Assembly: GCA_026929865.2 (NCBI GenBank)
Contig: CM049395.1
Location: 16,012,001 to 16,076,000 of the forward strand
From: Hyperoplus lanceolatus
Taxonomy: Eukaryota; Chordata; Actinopteri; Uranoscopiformes; Ammodytidae
Length of the DNA: 64,000 nt
Direction: 5' to 3'
Shown: positions 1-10,915 of the stretch, one piece after another
How the letters are laid out: every line of letters starts with the position of its first letter
Numbering within the stretch: position 1 is the stretch's first letter
The notes under the pieces: generated by a model
Seen by the model: only the letters and a program-made list of their open reading frames with translations
What the model was told of the DNA's origin: nothing
Databases searched by the model: none
Program-made: the position numbers and the translations under genes

Positions 1-1
1 A

Positions 2-133
2 CATTCAAGACGGCCCATCAACTGTCTTTTCGCCCGGAACGTCAATCAAAGCGAAAGCGGGTTGGTGGCGTCCTACAACATCGCTTTATTAATTACTAAG
101 TCTGGCTTACCGTTCAAGAACTCTGCAGCTTAG
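2..133 (+). pseudogene. hAT transposase fragment
   Basis: One frame is open from the window edge to a TAG at 131-133. It contains a stretch reading ASYNIALLITKSGLPF, which resembles the segment of hAT transposases of the ZBED5/FAM200 type where a variable linker gives way to an ASY..A.LIAK..KPF motif. After this the reading frame stops and no further transposase is visible before the element's end at 433, so most of the downstream catalytic part has been deleted. The 5' part lies outside the window. The assignment is by motif only and the other forward frame is also open here, so confidence is moderate. Confidence 0.45.
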
Positions 134-303
134 AATAATTCACATTCATTATTTTCTAAACGATTTTCTTACTGTATTTGTCTTCCCAAAGTAAAAATAA
201 TATTTATGCACCAAGAAATGTACTTAAATAGTTGCCTTGTCTGAACTAGTTTAACAGATGAATGTGCATTTAATACAGTATCTCTTTGGCTAATATATGT
301 ACA

Positions 304-305
<2 letters not shown>

Positions 306-337
<32 letters not shown>

Positions 338-365
338 TGTTTTTTTTTTTTTGGGGGGGGGGGGG
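306..365. repeat. (TG)n, poly-T and poly-G run
   Basis: About 30 bases of TG dinucleotide are followed by 12 T and 13 G residues. They lie within the hAT fragment. Confidence 0.95.
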
Positions 366-433
366 TTGGGCAGCGCTAGAGTATCTCGGTAAGGTTAGGG
401 GGGCGTTTGCTCAAAAAAGGTTGAGAACCACTG

Positions 434-1159
434 TTATAGGTCATTACACTGAACTGGTAGCCTAATAATGGCCGAGCCCTCTGCCCCAAACATCAAGTGT
501 CCCTTTTCTTCCTAAATCCAAGGTGGCAACCCTATCCGCATCCCGTGCCACTATCGAGAGTGATTAACGGGGGATGATTGAATCATGTCTCAACGACAAA
601 AGTCAGTATATCAAAAGCGAAAAGAGAGGAAAGAAAGAAAGATAGATGAATTAAAGGGCGACAGTATGTCTTTTTGATATTCATGTAGATGACGCAATTT
701 GTTAATTTAAAGAGTTATATTACGTACATTGACACCACAATTGATGTTGAGATTTTTTTCATTTGAGAATTGAAAAAATAAAATGTGATTTTCACCATAA
801 GAGATGGCCTGTAGCAGATTTGTTTTCCAGAATATTAGCCTTGCATCGTATAGAGAATTGTCTGCAGAATGTTGAACATTTGCACAGTGTTGTATTTTAA
901 CAGCTCAGTGTCAGTGTATTGTAGGCCTTTAGTATTGGACTTCAACATAGGTGCACGCCTGTATGAATAGAGTTATAGGTAGTTTAGGTATCTCGCCTGT
1001 ATGAATAGAGTTATAGGTAGTTTAGGTATCTTAAGCTTCAATGGGTCTGTTGGGTTCTGGACGTTCCGTTACAGAACATTGCATTTGCTTGGCGTGGCCT
1101 GGTTGGGGGCCCAGAGTGATATCTTTTCATGGGGCCCAAAATCTCTGGCGGCACCCCTG
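434..1159 (-). mobile_element. hAT element, partial copy of the 29273-31181 family
   Basis: This stretch is the reverse complement of 29273-29993 with few differences. Its terminus at 1159 matches the CAGGGGCGCCGCCAGAG terminal repeat seen at 29273, with one base changed. The copy is interrupted on its left by the hAT element ending at 433, so the remainder lies outside the window. Confidence 0.75.
956..1031. repeat. 38-bp tandem duplication
   Basis: Two adjacent copies of a 38-base unit beginning CGCCTGTATGAATAG. The same duplication occurs in inverted orientation at about 29400-29476, so it is a feature of the hAT family and not a local event. Confidence 0.9.
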
Positions 1160-1401
1160 CCTGTTGTGACCCACAATTAAATTACAGATGCAAAACTATT
1201 TCTGGCAAAAAATAGCTGTAAAAAAAGAAGAAGGATAAACTCAATTGGTTTTCCCTCAAAACATCTTCTCAATTCTAAGGGAAGTTACTGTAATATTAAT
1301 ATAGACTGCTTATGAACATGATATGGCACAACTTAGAATTGTCTCATGCAGACAGGGTCTGTACTCTAGAGAGTAATATTGTGCGTTGCACATATTGTAA
1401 C

Positions 1402-2108
1402 TAGGGCTGTCAAACGATTAACATTTTTAATCAGATTAATCACAGGATTCTGTGGATTAATCACAATGAATTCTACCATTTGAAATAGGGCCGAAAAATT
1501 ACCATTTTCTCTGTATATTGTTGTATGAATTGAAAGATAAAGGACGGAAGGTGAGTATATACATTTAAATGTAGTTTTTTTATTTATTGAAAATCCAAAT
1601 GATGGTGTAAATACTGCAAATAAATTATAATCAACTAAAACATATGCTACCACACCATACTTCAATTTGGCTGTCTCTATTGCTATGTCTTTGAGCAAAC
1701 TTAGGATATGTTATAGAATGGCATTTATTTGGTGAATCCATGGTTTTGCATCCCTGAATACAACCTGATTGCAGTTCACACGCGCATGTGTGTTTGCACG
1801 AGCGACCACGTTCTATGGGACTGTTCATTTGTAACAGAAAGCCAACGTTATGTTGATGTCACGTATTAATCACACACACCTCTGAAAACTGCTGACGTGT
1901 GTTTCCTCCCGTGGCAACTGCTGCCCGTGACACAGACGTGGCCGTTAGCAGCAGTTATAGGTCTGTGGTTAGCAGTTTAAAACACAGACTAGCGTGCTGC
2001 TATGTTTGGCCGCACGTAGCTACTGATCCTGGGTCAGCCACAACGTTAGAGTGACTGTAGTACAGAAATTAATCACCCTTCGTTAACGCGTTAATTTTGA
2101 CAGCCCTA
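1402..2108. mobile_element. complete non-autonomous hAT element
   Basis: The termini are TAGGGCTGTCAA at 1402 and its exact reverse complement at 2097-2108. The flanking 8-mers ATTGTAAC (1394-1401) and ATTTTAAC (2109-2116) match at seven of eight positions, as expected for an aged hAT target-site duplication. The subterminal regions are rich in TTAATC motifs. There is no long open frame, so the 707-bp element depends on a transposase encoded elsewhere. Confidence 0.85.
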
Positions 2109-2116
2109 ATTTTAAC

Positions 2117-4177
2117 ATGACTTTTTTCTTGCATACTGTCATCCACAATTATGAATATTTAATTTAAGTGTTGAACTTTTGGGTATGTATTTTCCCAACC
2201 AAAATGGTTACTGGCAAGTGTTTGCGCTAGTAGGCCTAAGTTGACTTTATTGACCGTTTTGGCTATGGCTATTTCTTGTAAGAGAAGTTGGATGTTGCTG
2301 ATGAGATATTAAAGCCAACTGTAATGTTTACTACCTGTCAACTCTTTGTTTGATTAAAAGTCTATTGCTTGATTAAATTCAGGAAGCCTGAGCATGAGCC
2401 ATGGGAGTCTGAGCCGCAGGCAGCTGGTGAGGTCGGTTTATTCTCGTGTCATGGATTTGTATAAACTCTGATATGTTACTTCACTTCCACCACAGGGGGC
2501 CATTTTGTTTACGAGTCAATCCAGTTGCCTAGCAGACCACCACATCTCGCAAGCTCTTTTCAACATGAGAGCTGTAACAGGCCAGAAGAAGTTTGTGTCG
2601 TGTGTAGAGCCCCAGAGAGGAAACAGCACTCTGGGGAACCACAGGCATCCATAAATATTCAAGCCCAGAGAAGTTTATAGAGTTTGTCGTAAAGGATTTA
2701 TGGTGGGCTGCAGAAGTGGTCATGGGGAGGAGGGGGGTGCTATAGCTTATGAACCTTGTTTCAGACCGGGAGGGGTGTTGTGTGTGCCCCAGCTGCCTCA
2801 GAGAGCCAGGCGCTGATATTAAGATTCACTGATGCAAACATGACACCGCACCAGTGTGAAAGTAATTAAGTCTGGTGTTGTTTGGAGGGTTTAATATTCC
2901 TGTCCAGTTGTTGTGTCTTTGTGTTGGCCAATTTTATTTTGCTTTCTCTCTTGTGAGGAAACAATTTTGTGGATTGCCATCTGTTTAGTGGTTTAAGGGG
3001 TTTGGAGAAAAATGAGTTGTCAAGTCTACTCTGTTAACATTAATTTATGTGGTCCACATCATCTAACATGTGCTGACTTTAAACTATGCAACAACAAAAA
3101 CAGTAACATTGACCTATCTCTTTCTAGCTGGGTGAAAGTGAAAAAGAGGAATACACACATTTAAATAAGCAAGGACAGATAAATACAGGCCTCAACTTCG
3201 CACTTTTTTTTCTGTGAGGTTAGAAAAAGAGGAACATGTATGCATGTTAGTCAACTTGAATTTTCAGCTCTTGCTTTTGTAGTTTTTTTGTGTGAAAATG
3301 AAACGGCTCTTAACTTTTGGGGAACATCATGGGTTTGGGTCAGCACATTTGTCTTTCACAACCTGCTGGCCGGATGCCTGTCTGTACTCACCACAACCAC
3401 ATGATGCTTAAACCAAGCCAACGTAATGTGACTACTTAATTTTGCATTTCACACCTACGGTTTTTTCTCATCTGTCTACTTCCCCCTGCGCATGTCATTT
3501 ATTATGTCCTTCAACTCCTCTCATCACCCTCCTTTTTGCCTTGTTTTCAATGACGATTCTGTTGATCTGAGACCCTTTGCGACGGATTGGTACCCTTGAA
3601 CCCATAGGCATTCATTATGGTACCCTAACCAACTTTTGATTGTGGAAACGCGACAACATTACGTTCCGTACCAAACCAAACTGGACAGTAGCACTCAGTG
3701 GAAACAAGGCTTTAGTAGATCCCTCTCCTCCACTTCGTTTTTTGCCTTCTCCTTTATTTCTTCTTTCCATGAGGCTCAACTTTTCAGTTATTTCCAGAGG
3801 TCTCTTGGTGCCTCCTCAGCCTCCCTCATTTCCTTTTTGTAACCTTCCTGCAGCTGTGTCATTTCAGCACAATTCTGGGCCACATAATCAAGCTTTGTTG
3901 CGACAACACTTTTTCCCTCAAAAACACACCACACTACACCAAAAGTACTAAGTAAAGGTCACATGACGCCTTTATCTCCAAAAACATTTTCTCTGTTTGT
4001 CATACTTCTGAAAGCTTTATTTTTGATTGCAGAGTGCTACCTGGCAATTCTGGTTATACAGAGTGCTGTTACCGTCTAGGTGAATGGTGGGCAATTTAGA
4101 AAATCAACTCTCTCTTAGACACTGAATGCAGATTTTAATGACCCATTTTTTCAGTTTGTCAATTCTAAGACACTTAC
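2117..4177. other. no gene seen
   Basis: There is no convincing reading frame and no recognised exon. The stretch 3570-3715 carries a GGTACC-rich sequence followed by CAGTGGAAACAAGGC. It looks like worn DNA-transposon sequence, but no boundaries could be set. Confidence 0.5.
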
Positions 4178-6009
4178 TTAAAGGCCCTGGTAACCCAAAT
4201 CCACTAAATCCTTGTAACTATGTTATTTGGGGGGTAAAATCAGTGCTAATATGTATATGAAAGGTTTTAGGAATAGCTGCCAACCCCCCGCAAACATACT
4301 GTCGTGTCAGTTGGTCGAGCATTTGAAAAATCCTGATTCGAATGTTGCCTCAGTTTAGAGCGAGCTATATCTTGGGACGTCACGCGAAGGATCTCTGTTC
4401 TAAAATGCATTGAGACGGCCATTTGAAAATTTCTGATTCGAACTTTGGCTTACGTCAATATCTTGGGACGTCACACGTTCTAAAAAACAAATATATTCAA
4501 TATCTCTGGAGCCGCGCAAGAGATACAGACAGTCTCTTTGCGCCTGAGCATACACTCACAGCCCCGTCTGAGCGAAGCAGCGCGCACCCCGGTGAAACAC
4601 TGTGATGGTAACGTTCACAGTGACACCCCGCCGAGCCGCCGTGCAGAAAAACTATGTGGTTTAAGACTAAATGATCACCGGGGATTCCTGAACGTTAATG
4701 TTGTAGAGGGGACAGGCTTTCACGATCCGATTGTGTCCCGAGACCTGAGAGACATGTCTCCAAATTGCGCAGAAAAGCCACTGTCGATCGCTGCGCCGAT
4801 TCATGCCTCTGACACGTCGACTCGCAACAAAAAAAAGTCAAGGCTTTGAATTCAGTGCTGGGGATGTGGAGATCTTTGGCCATTTCCCGTGCCTCTTTTT
4901 CCGCTCGACTCATCGTTCTCTATCCAGGCGCACACACCTCTGTCCGGCCGCATCTGAGTGCGCAGCTCGTGCTCCACCCGAAAATAAATAAATAAACACA
5001 AGTTGGACACAAGCCCAGCTGATGATCGCTCTGGTAACGGTCAGTCCATAACTGGATGCTGAATATTAGACCCCGAATATAAAACAACACGACTTTTTAC
5101 GACATATTCCCAGGGGGAAACCCCGTTTTATAATCGGCCCAATACGGCATGTGTCACTGCTGCATGTAACAATATTGCATTGGTGATGCATTTTTTTTTT
5201 ATCAATGTAGCGAGTTATCCCTTCTGAGAATATGTTTCTGCGGCTGCCTGTAGCGTAGGCTACTTCAACAGCGGGTCTCCACACTGTTGATCGTCTGGAC
5301 AACGTTAGCCTGCATGCTTAGGATCCAACTGGCCGGCTGGTTTGAACTCATTTGATTGTCTTTTTTTATATTTTACTCCCTGTGCTCTTAATTCAAACCG
5401 CATATCGCATCAGCTCACGTGATGAGAAACATAACCAGACTCCGTTTTCTCTCTCTCTCTCTCTATATATATTATTCCCACTCCTATCCTCAAAAACATT
5501 TAAAAATGCATATGTCTAAAATAGATAGCAGATTTTTTTGCAAGTTAAATGGGAAATAAACTAATAAGATATAACAATAAATATGAGACAGAGATATTTT
5601 TTATATATTTTCATTGTGACACTGCGCTCTCAGCTGTGCCAAAGCATTCACCGTTGCTAGGGAAACCAGCTACCGTCGCAACCCGTGCAGCAGTGTGAAC
5701 TGCCAGTCAGGCTCGTTGTGAGCATGTGCAGCATTCTCAAGTTTGCGTCTCATTGTGTGGTGAATCTTTTGTCTGAACTGGGTTAAACCTGCTCAGCACC
5801 GTGAGTGAGAGAACGTTCCCTTACAGAACGTTGTTGGCCACGCCCACACCACCCTGCAAAATGTTCTAGACAGCAAAAAAGCAGTTTTTTAGACTAAATT
5901 TTATAATATTTATGAAAATACATTTTTAATTGGATGACTGTAAACAGCTTATAGAGAAACCCAACATTAATGTCATATATTTATGTCTGTGGGTTGCCAG
6001 AGCCTTTAA
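4178..6009. mobile_element. TTAA-flanked DNA transposon, copy 1
   Basis: It begins TTAAAGGCCCTGGTAACCCA and ends with the reverse complement of TTAAAGGCTCTGGCAACCCA. Copy 2 at 13619-15132 has the same ends and different flanks, so the outer TTAA is either the target duplication or the end of the terminal repeat. TTAA targets with TTAAAGG ends are typical of Kolobok/T2-type elements, and piggyBac-like is the alternative. Copy 1 has about 480 bp (around 4650-5130) that copy 2 lacks. Reading frames inside are short and appear non-coding. Confidence 0.75.
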
Positions 6010-6158
6010 GGGTTACTCAGGTAAGTGGTTGCTGTAGTAGTGGTAAGTAGTTGCAAGCAGTGTTTCTTTAATGATGTGCTTTATGCTGTATATGTATTAA
6101 TGTTCATCTATTCTGTCCATAAATAATCGCTAAATGGTTTTGTTGGAAAGAAAATCTC

Positions 6159-6161
<3 letters not shown>

Positions 6162-6214
<53 letters not shown>

Positions 6215-6830
6215 CTTTATTTATATAGCACTTTTCATACAATCAAATGTAACACAAAGTGCTTAATACAACTCCCCCCCACATCCCCCACCCAGAGATA
6301 TGCATACATGCAAAAACATTCCCCCTCCCACCCATACATACCCCAAAATAAGAAATTCATTAAAAACAGGAAGGAAACTGCGCTGAGGAAACGCCATCAT
6401 CAGAGAGAAAACACTAGAGACTGTAAAACTAAAACAATTCAAAATAAGGAGATAAAATAAATAAGAGCTCTTTATAGCGATTAATAAAAACATTAAAAAT
6501 AAAAATGATAGATAAAAAATAAATAAAATTACATAGGATAGAAATGAATAAAATTAGAATTAAAAATAGTGATAATAATAATTAATAAATAAAATAACTA
6601 ATAAAAGTAGTTATAAAAAGTAAATAAAAGCAGGCTACATATATAAATAACATAGGCTATAAAAGATATAAAATAATTAAATAAATAATGAAATAACTGA
6701 ATAAAAAGTTGCTTAATTAAAAAGCCTGACTAAAAAGGTAAGTTTTTAGTTTGCCCTTAAAAATATCAACACTCTCTGCGGCCCTCAGGTTATCAGGCAG
6801 GGTGTTCCACAGACGTGGGGCGTATTACCC
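6162..6830 (-). mobile_element. LINE 3' end, antisense, 5'-truncated
   Basis: Read on the minus strand, the end of a LINE reverse-transcriptase ORF is followed by about 550 bp of 3' UTR. It closes with a fish-type tail, GTGCTATATAAATAAAGTTT, then (TGAT)n at 6162-6213. It is cut off on the 5' side near 6830. The layout fits a 5'-truncated retroposed copy of a CR1/L2/Rex-like LINE. No target-site duplication was found. Confidence 0.75.
6717..6820 (-). pseudogene. C-terminal end of LINE reverse transcriptase
   Basis: The minus strand reads PRLWNTLPDNLRAAESV, then about 16 further residues including a KTYLF motif, and ends at a TAA (6717-6719). A P.LWN.LP..LR motif followed by a K..L.TYLF..AF tail is the usual extreme C-terminus of CR1/L2/Rex-group LINE ORF2 proteins. 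Only about 34 codons remain, so this is a dead fragment. It fixes the orientation of the surrounding LINE copy. Confidence 0.75.
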
Positions 6831-7086
6831 ATTACCATATCCTCGTCTCCACAATAGCCTCTTAACATGACTTGTTCTGTGTTTTGATAGCAAATTTACA
6901 TTTTGTAGAAACCACCTAGATGGTTACCTAGATTACCGTCAATTGACTAATCTTTTCCGTGACTATTCTTTTTACCATATAATCTATACATGTATGTTTT
7001 TAAATACTCAAACAATACACAAACGTTATAGGTTATGTGTCTTTATCTGTGTGGGCGCTCTTGAGCTGTTACTTTAAATGTGAACA

Positions 7087-7394
7087 TAGGGATGCACCGA
7101 TCCACTATTTTTAGTTCCGATCCGATATCTGGGTTTTTGATATCGGCCGATATGATATCATAATCATTATACATTTCTTTGTGGTGGTGATGTTGTTATG
7201 TGTACGGCTAGGAAGTGGTGTTCTCTCTCCCTCCACCGAACATCGGTGCCTGCTTGCTTGGTTTGCTCTCTCTTTCATAGTTAGAATAATTTAATAAGAA
7301 AAAATTAAAAATAAAGAAATTCAAAAAAATAAAAATGGATATCGGAGTTGTCAGTCCGACATCCGATATTGTATCGGATCTGCCCAATCCCTTA
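7087..7394. mobile_element. small hAT-like MITE
   Basis: The left end, TAGGGATGCACCGATCC, and repeated CCGATAT motifs are typical of a common fish hAT MITE. The right end, TGCCCAATCCCTTA, is a degenerate counterpart. No 8-bp target duplication is visible. The internal segment at about 7205-7285 has a relative at 23026-23102 inside another hAT. Confidence 0.6.
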
Positions 7395-8787
7395 ATATCG
7401 ATCTACTATTACCGCTCCAATGAAGGAAAAAAAATCCCAAATGATTAGTTTTCTTAGGTGAGCTCTAAGTGTGAACACAAATGTGCAAGTTATTCAATGC
7501 AGACTTTATGCAGACTTTAAACGGGTTGCCCCCTAGTCCTAGGTCTTCCAGCGTAAGGCTGGCACTCATTACTTCCAGTCTTATCATCTTGATATGATGC
7601 AGGGGAAGTGTCTTTTGTTTTTGTGAACCACATGTGTGGGAGTATGTGTGTACCGGTAAGTGTTTGTACCTGTCCACTTGTGATGTTTGCTTACTTGCCA
7701 ATTTGGTAAAAGCGAGCATCAGAATCAAATAATTTCTTACACAGGAGAGGTAACCAGTATTGATTAAAGCGGCTACGAGTAACATTTAAATATCTTTTAA
7801 ACAGCCTCATGTTTCCTCTCATAATCATAAATGACCTTTAACAGCAAACGAGACCATCAGTGCAAAGAAATACGTTTTTATATAGTTTTTATTGCTGCAT
7901 TTGATCTGGTCGTCTGATTTTCGGTTCACGCGTGCATGCTCCATGGTCACATATCCATATTGGTCACAGATTTCAGTGTGGCGCAGGAACGTGAATTGAG
8001 AAGCCTCAGGAGGGAAGGGGAGCGGGAGGCTTGTTTGAGACAGTTGTTTGTCGTCATAATGACTGATAACGGGGCTGAACCATCAAAGAAAAAAAGAAAA
8101 TGCAATGAAGAAAAGCTAAAAGGGAGAGTGATAGTCGGGCGGGAGGGCGTTGCCAAGCAACGTATACACAATTTCACGCAGCGAAACTAGACTGCAGTGT
8201 TTACTCCTAAATGAATGAGCGGTAGCCTACTAAAACAAAGTTTACTTTGCCTCACCAGCATCATCAGATGACCATTATTCATCGGAAATAGTCATTATTT
8301 ACAACATAAACACATTACCTCATCGTGATCCATACTAACTGCCGTCTCTCGTTCATTCGCTTTGTGTGAGGACACGGGGACTCGTTCAGCTCCGTGAGAG
8401 GTGACAATGCATCAACTCATTGCAATCAGGTGTGTTTAGCACTTACTGGCATTAGTTGATGCTGTGTCACCCATAGACTCACGGAGCCGAAAAGAGTCCG
8501 GTGCCCTCACACTTTCAACACACGGACACGCACCATATTGCTTCCTGATTATTTGAATCTTGCGCTCCCTGCACGAGCTACAAAACAGCTTCACGACAGC
8601 TGGCGTCGTAATAATACTACCGCTTTTGTTCAAAGGTGTCGCCAACGTGCCGACTTACTCGTAGTAGCTTTAAGGGGAACTGTAGAATCTTAATGTGTTA
8701 GTATTATGCACAGCAAATGCCCCTTAGCAACCTTAGCAAAAGGGATTTTAGACTGCCGTGTGAAAGGTCTCCAAGCTGATTATTAGT
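7395..8787. other. no assignable gene; contains an imperfect hairpin
   Basis: An open frame at 7936-8190 begins in plausible-looking sequence and carries a basic KKKRK stretch, but no family is recognisable. An imperfect hairpin occupies 8364-8513. The stretch may be old transposon sequence. Confidence 0.4.
8364..8513. repeat. imperfect inverted repeat (hairpin)
   Basis: Two arms of about 60 bases, beginning GTGTGAGGACAC and ending GTGCCCTCACAC, are inverted copies with several mismatches. The loop is about 30 bases. Both arms contain GCTCCGTGAG. Confidence 0.75.
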
Positions 8788-8789
8788 AA

Positions 8790-8916
8790 ATAATAATAAT
8801 AATAATAATACATTTTATTTGAGGGCGCCTTTCATGGCACTCAAGGTCACCTTACAGGGCAGTATTTAAAAAACCAAATCAACAATCATAAACACAAGAA
8901 CAAGATACATTGAAAC
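8790..8916 (-). mobile_element. LINE 3' tail, antisense (left piece)
   Basis: An (ATA)n run is followed by TTTTATTTGAGGGCGCCTTTC and related sequence, which resembles the 3' tail of fish L2/CR1-like LINEs read in antisense. The copy is interrupted at about 8917 and seems to resume near 9846. Confidence 0.5.
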
Positions 8917-9845
8917 TAGGGATGGGCATTTTAAGAAATTCAATTGATCGATCATCGGGAAAATTAACGAGCAATTATCGAGTAATCGTTATCTTTTTTT
9001 ACATATTAAAAAATGCCAACAGAACATCCAAAATACAGCGTTTTTACCATAGACTGTATACAAGAGGTTTTTACTCAATTACATCTTTATTCCAAGATAT
9101 TCTAGGCAAACAACAATCTATTAAGACAAGGCAACTTTTTAAAATAAAATAATAATAAAATGCGGCGCTGGTTAAAGCCCGAGGCTATGAGCCAACAAGG
9201 AGCCAATGCTACGATACCTTTAAAGTTTAAACACATCTGCGCCTCCTAAGATGCTGCCAAAGACTGCATAAGGGCACGGCACGTTTCCCTGAGTGATAAA
9301 GGACCTAACGTTACTTCATCTAATCATCATCTAAAATGTGCAAATTAGTTCCCTGATGATGAAGGCGAAGTAGGAAAGCATAGATGCTAAAGTTAGCCGC
9401 TAATGCTAGCGGCGCTAACGTCACACAGGGTCGGATGTAGGCTTCAATGTACAAGTGGTACCTAATTCGGTTTGTTTAAGTGTTGTACTTATACAAGGTT
9501 TCACAATGCTTAATTAACTTAATTATTTTCGGTTCTAAAGCTGTCCGGTCCGATGCCAAACTTCTCCTTAACTTCTTCCTGTTTATGTTTTGACATTACG
9601 GCAGCTCGCTCTGCCTGAGCCTGTTCTGTTGTCTCCTGCTACTAGTTAAGTATCTCCCCCTGCTGGTAGAATGTTTAATTGCTGCCTATACAGTCTTTGG
9701 TGCTGCCACATAGTGAAACTCATTGCTGTGCTGCCGGACTCACACTGGCTATATGATCGATATAACGGCTATATGATCGATATAACGGCTATATGATCGA
9801 TAATAATTTCACGTGATCGACAATATTCTTAACGAGCAGACTCTT
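8917..9845. mobile_element. hAT-like insert, right end degraded
   Basis: It starts TAGGGATGGGCATTTTAAG, a frequent fish hAT terminus, with CGATCGATCATCG close by. The right side has similar CGATAAT and CTTAACGAGC sequences but no clean terminus. It appears to split the LINE tail on either side. Confidence 0.45.
9747..9802. repeat. 20-bp tandem repeat, 2.8 copies
   Basis: The unit GGCTATATGATCGATATAAC occurs at 9747 and 9767, with a partial third copy at 9787. Confidence 0.95.
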
Positions 9846-10185
9846 GAAATCAATGCGGGTTTTGACCGGGAGCCAGTGAAGCTGCTGAAGGACAGGAGTG
9901 ATGTGATTAATGGAGGGGGTTCTGGTGATGATGCGGGCGGCAGAGTTCTGGACCAGTTGAAGCTTACGGATGGACTTGAGGGGGGGAAACCAAAGAGGAG
10001 GGAGTTACAGTAATCGATGCGGGAAGTGACCAGGGTGTGAACAAGGATGGCTGTGCTATGGGGTGTAAGGGATGGGCGGAGGCGGTTGATGTTGCGTAGA
10101 TGGTAATAGGCAGACCTGGTGATGTTATTAATGTGAGCTTGGAATGATAAAGTGCTGTCGAGGATGACACCCAGACTCTTAAAAC
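9846..10185. mobile_element. LINE-associated interspersed repeat (right piece)
   Basis: The sequence includes GGGAGTTACAGTAATCGATG and ATGACACCCAGACTCTT. These match the pattern of a widespread fish LINE-associated repeat containing a GAGTTGCAGTAGTC-like core. It is probably the continuation of the 8790-8916 piece. Confidence 0.45.
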
Positions 10186-10464
10186 TCTTTAGTAAAGCTA
10201 ATAGGAGTAACTAGAAGCCTTTCCTCGTCTGTGTCATTGGTTCATCCTACACAAACCCTTGGTGACTGCGCAGGAGTACTGACAGTAGGCTTTCTCTGCT
10301 TTTAATCAGTTATTTTGTTTAGTCTGGCAGCCCACGGGTGAAAATAAGATATTTTATGTTTTGTTGTCTGTTTTTCCTTCACCCACTCCTCTGTCACTTT
10401 TTTCACACTACGTGGTACCAATTATGCACGTATACAAATGTGCACCCACACACTCTTTCTCTCT

Positions 10465-10490
10465 CACACACACACACACACGCACGCACG

Positions 10491-10524
<34 letters not shown>
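10465..10524. repeat. (CA)n with CGCA interruptions
   Basis: About 60 bases of CA dinucleotide with four CGCA units in the middle. The open frames that cross it are repeat artefacts. Confidence 0.95.
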
Positions 10525-10527
<3 letters not shown>

Positions 10528-10915
10528 CAGACAGGCACACAACCATAGAAGGGAAAATCAGGCAAACCACCCTCATGAATTCTTATTAGAGCAAGATTTC
10601 TGAAATGGCAGTCCTTGCTTTCCGATGTCAATCATCACACATTATGCCAGTGGCGATAAAAGCATTTATTTTCCATCTGGCTCGTGGTCCAATTACTCCT
10701 GCATTTTACTGCACACACAGTGATAGTTCCCAGGCTGGATTTACATTTCCTCCAAAGATGCACTCACTTGTTCCTGTTTATATCTTCATGTCCAGCTCTC
10801 ACCCCCTGCTCATGGACATATATATATTTGGGCTTTCTAAAATAATCTGATTAGTAGATATTTGCATGTAGAAATGCTAAAAAGTGAGCACTTAATATGG
10901 ACTAATATATAGTAT

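Larger units (their letters stand above)
1..433 (+). mobile_element. hAT element, 3' end, runs off left edge
   Basis: The right terminus, read on the minus strand, starts CAGTGGTTCTCAACC. This is a classic hAT terminal inverted repeat. It ends at 433 and is followed directly by TTATAGGT. The reverse-complement homologue near 29990 has that flank uninterrupted, so this copy is inserted inside another element. The partner terminus and the other target-site copy lie left of the window. A TG microsatellite and T and G homopolymers lie inside. Confidence 0.65.

Noticed and set aside
3636-3951. Overlapping plus-strand frames
   Set aside because: No homology is recognised and the two frames overlap each other. 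The sequence resembles worn transposon DNA.
6162-6213. Regularly spaced short repeats as a CRISPR-like array
   Set aside because: It is a four-base LINE tail repeat without spacers, and the genome is eukaryotic.
10338-10603. Overlapping frames rich in His/Thr
   Set aside because: They are translations of the CA microsatellite.
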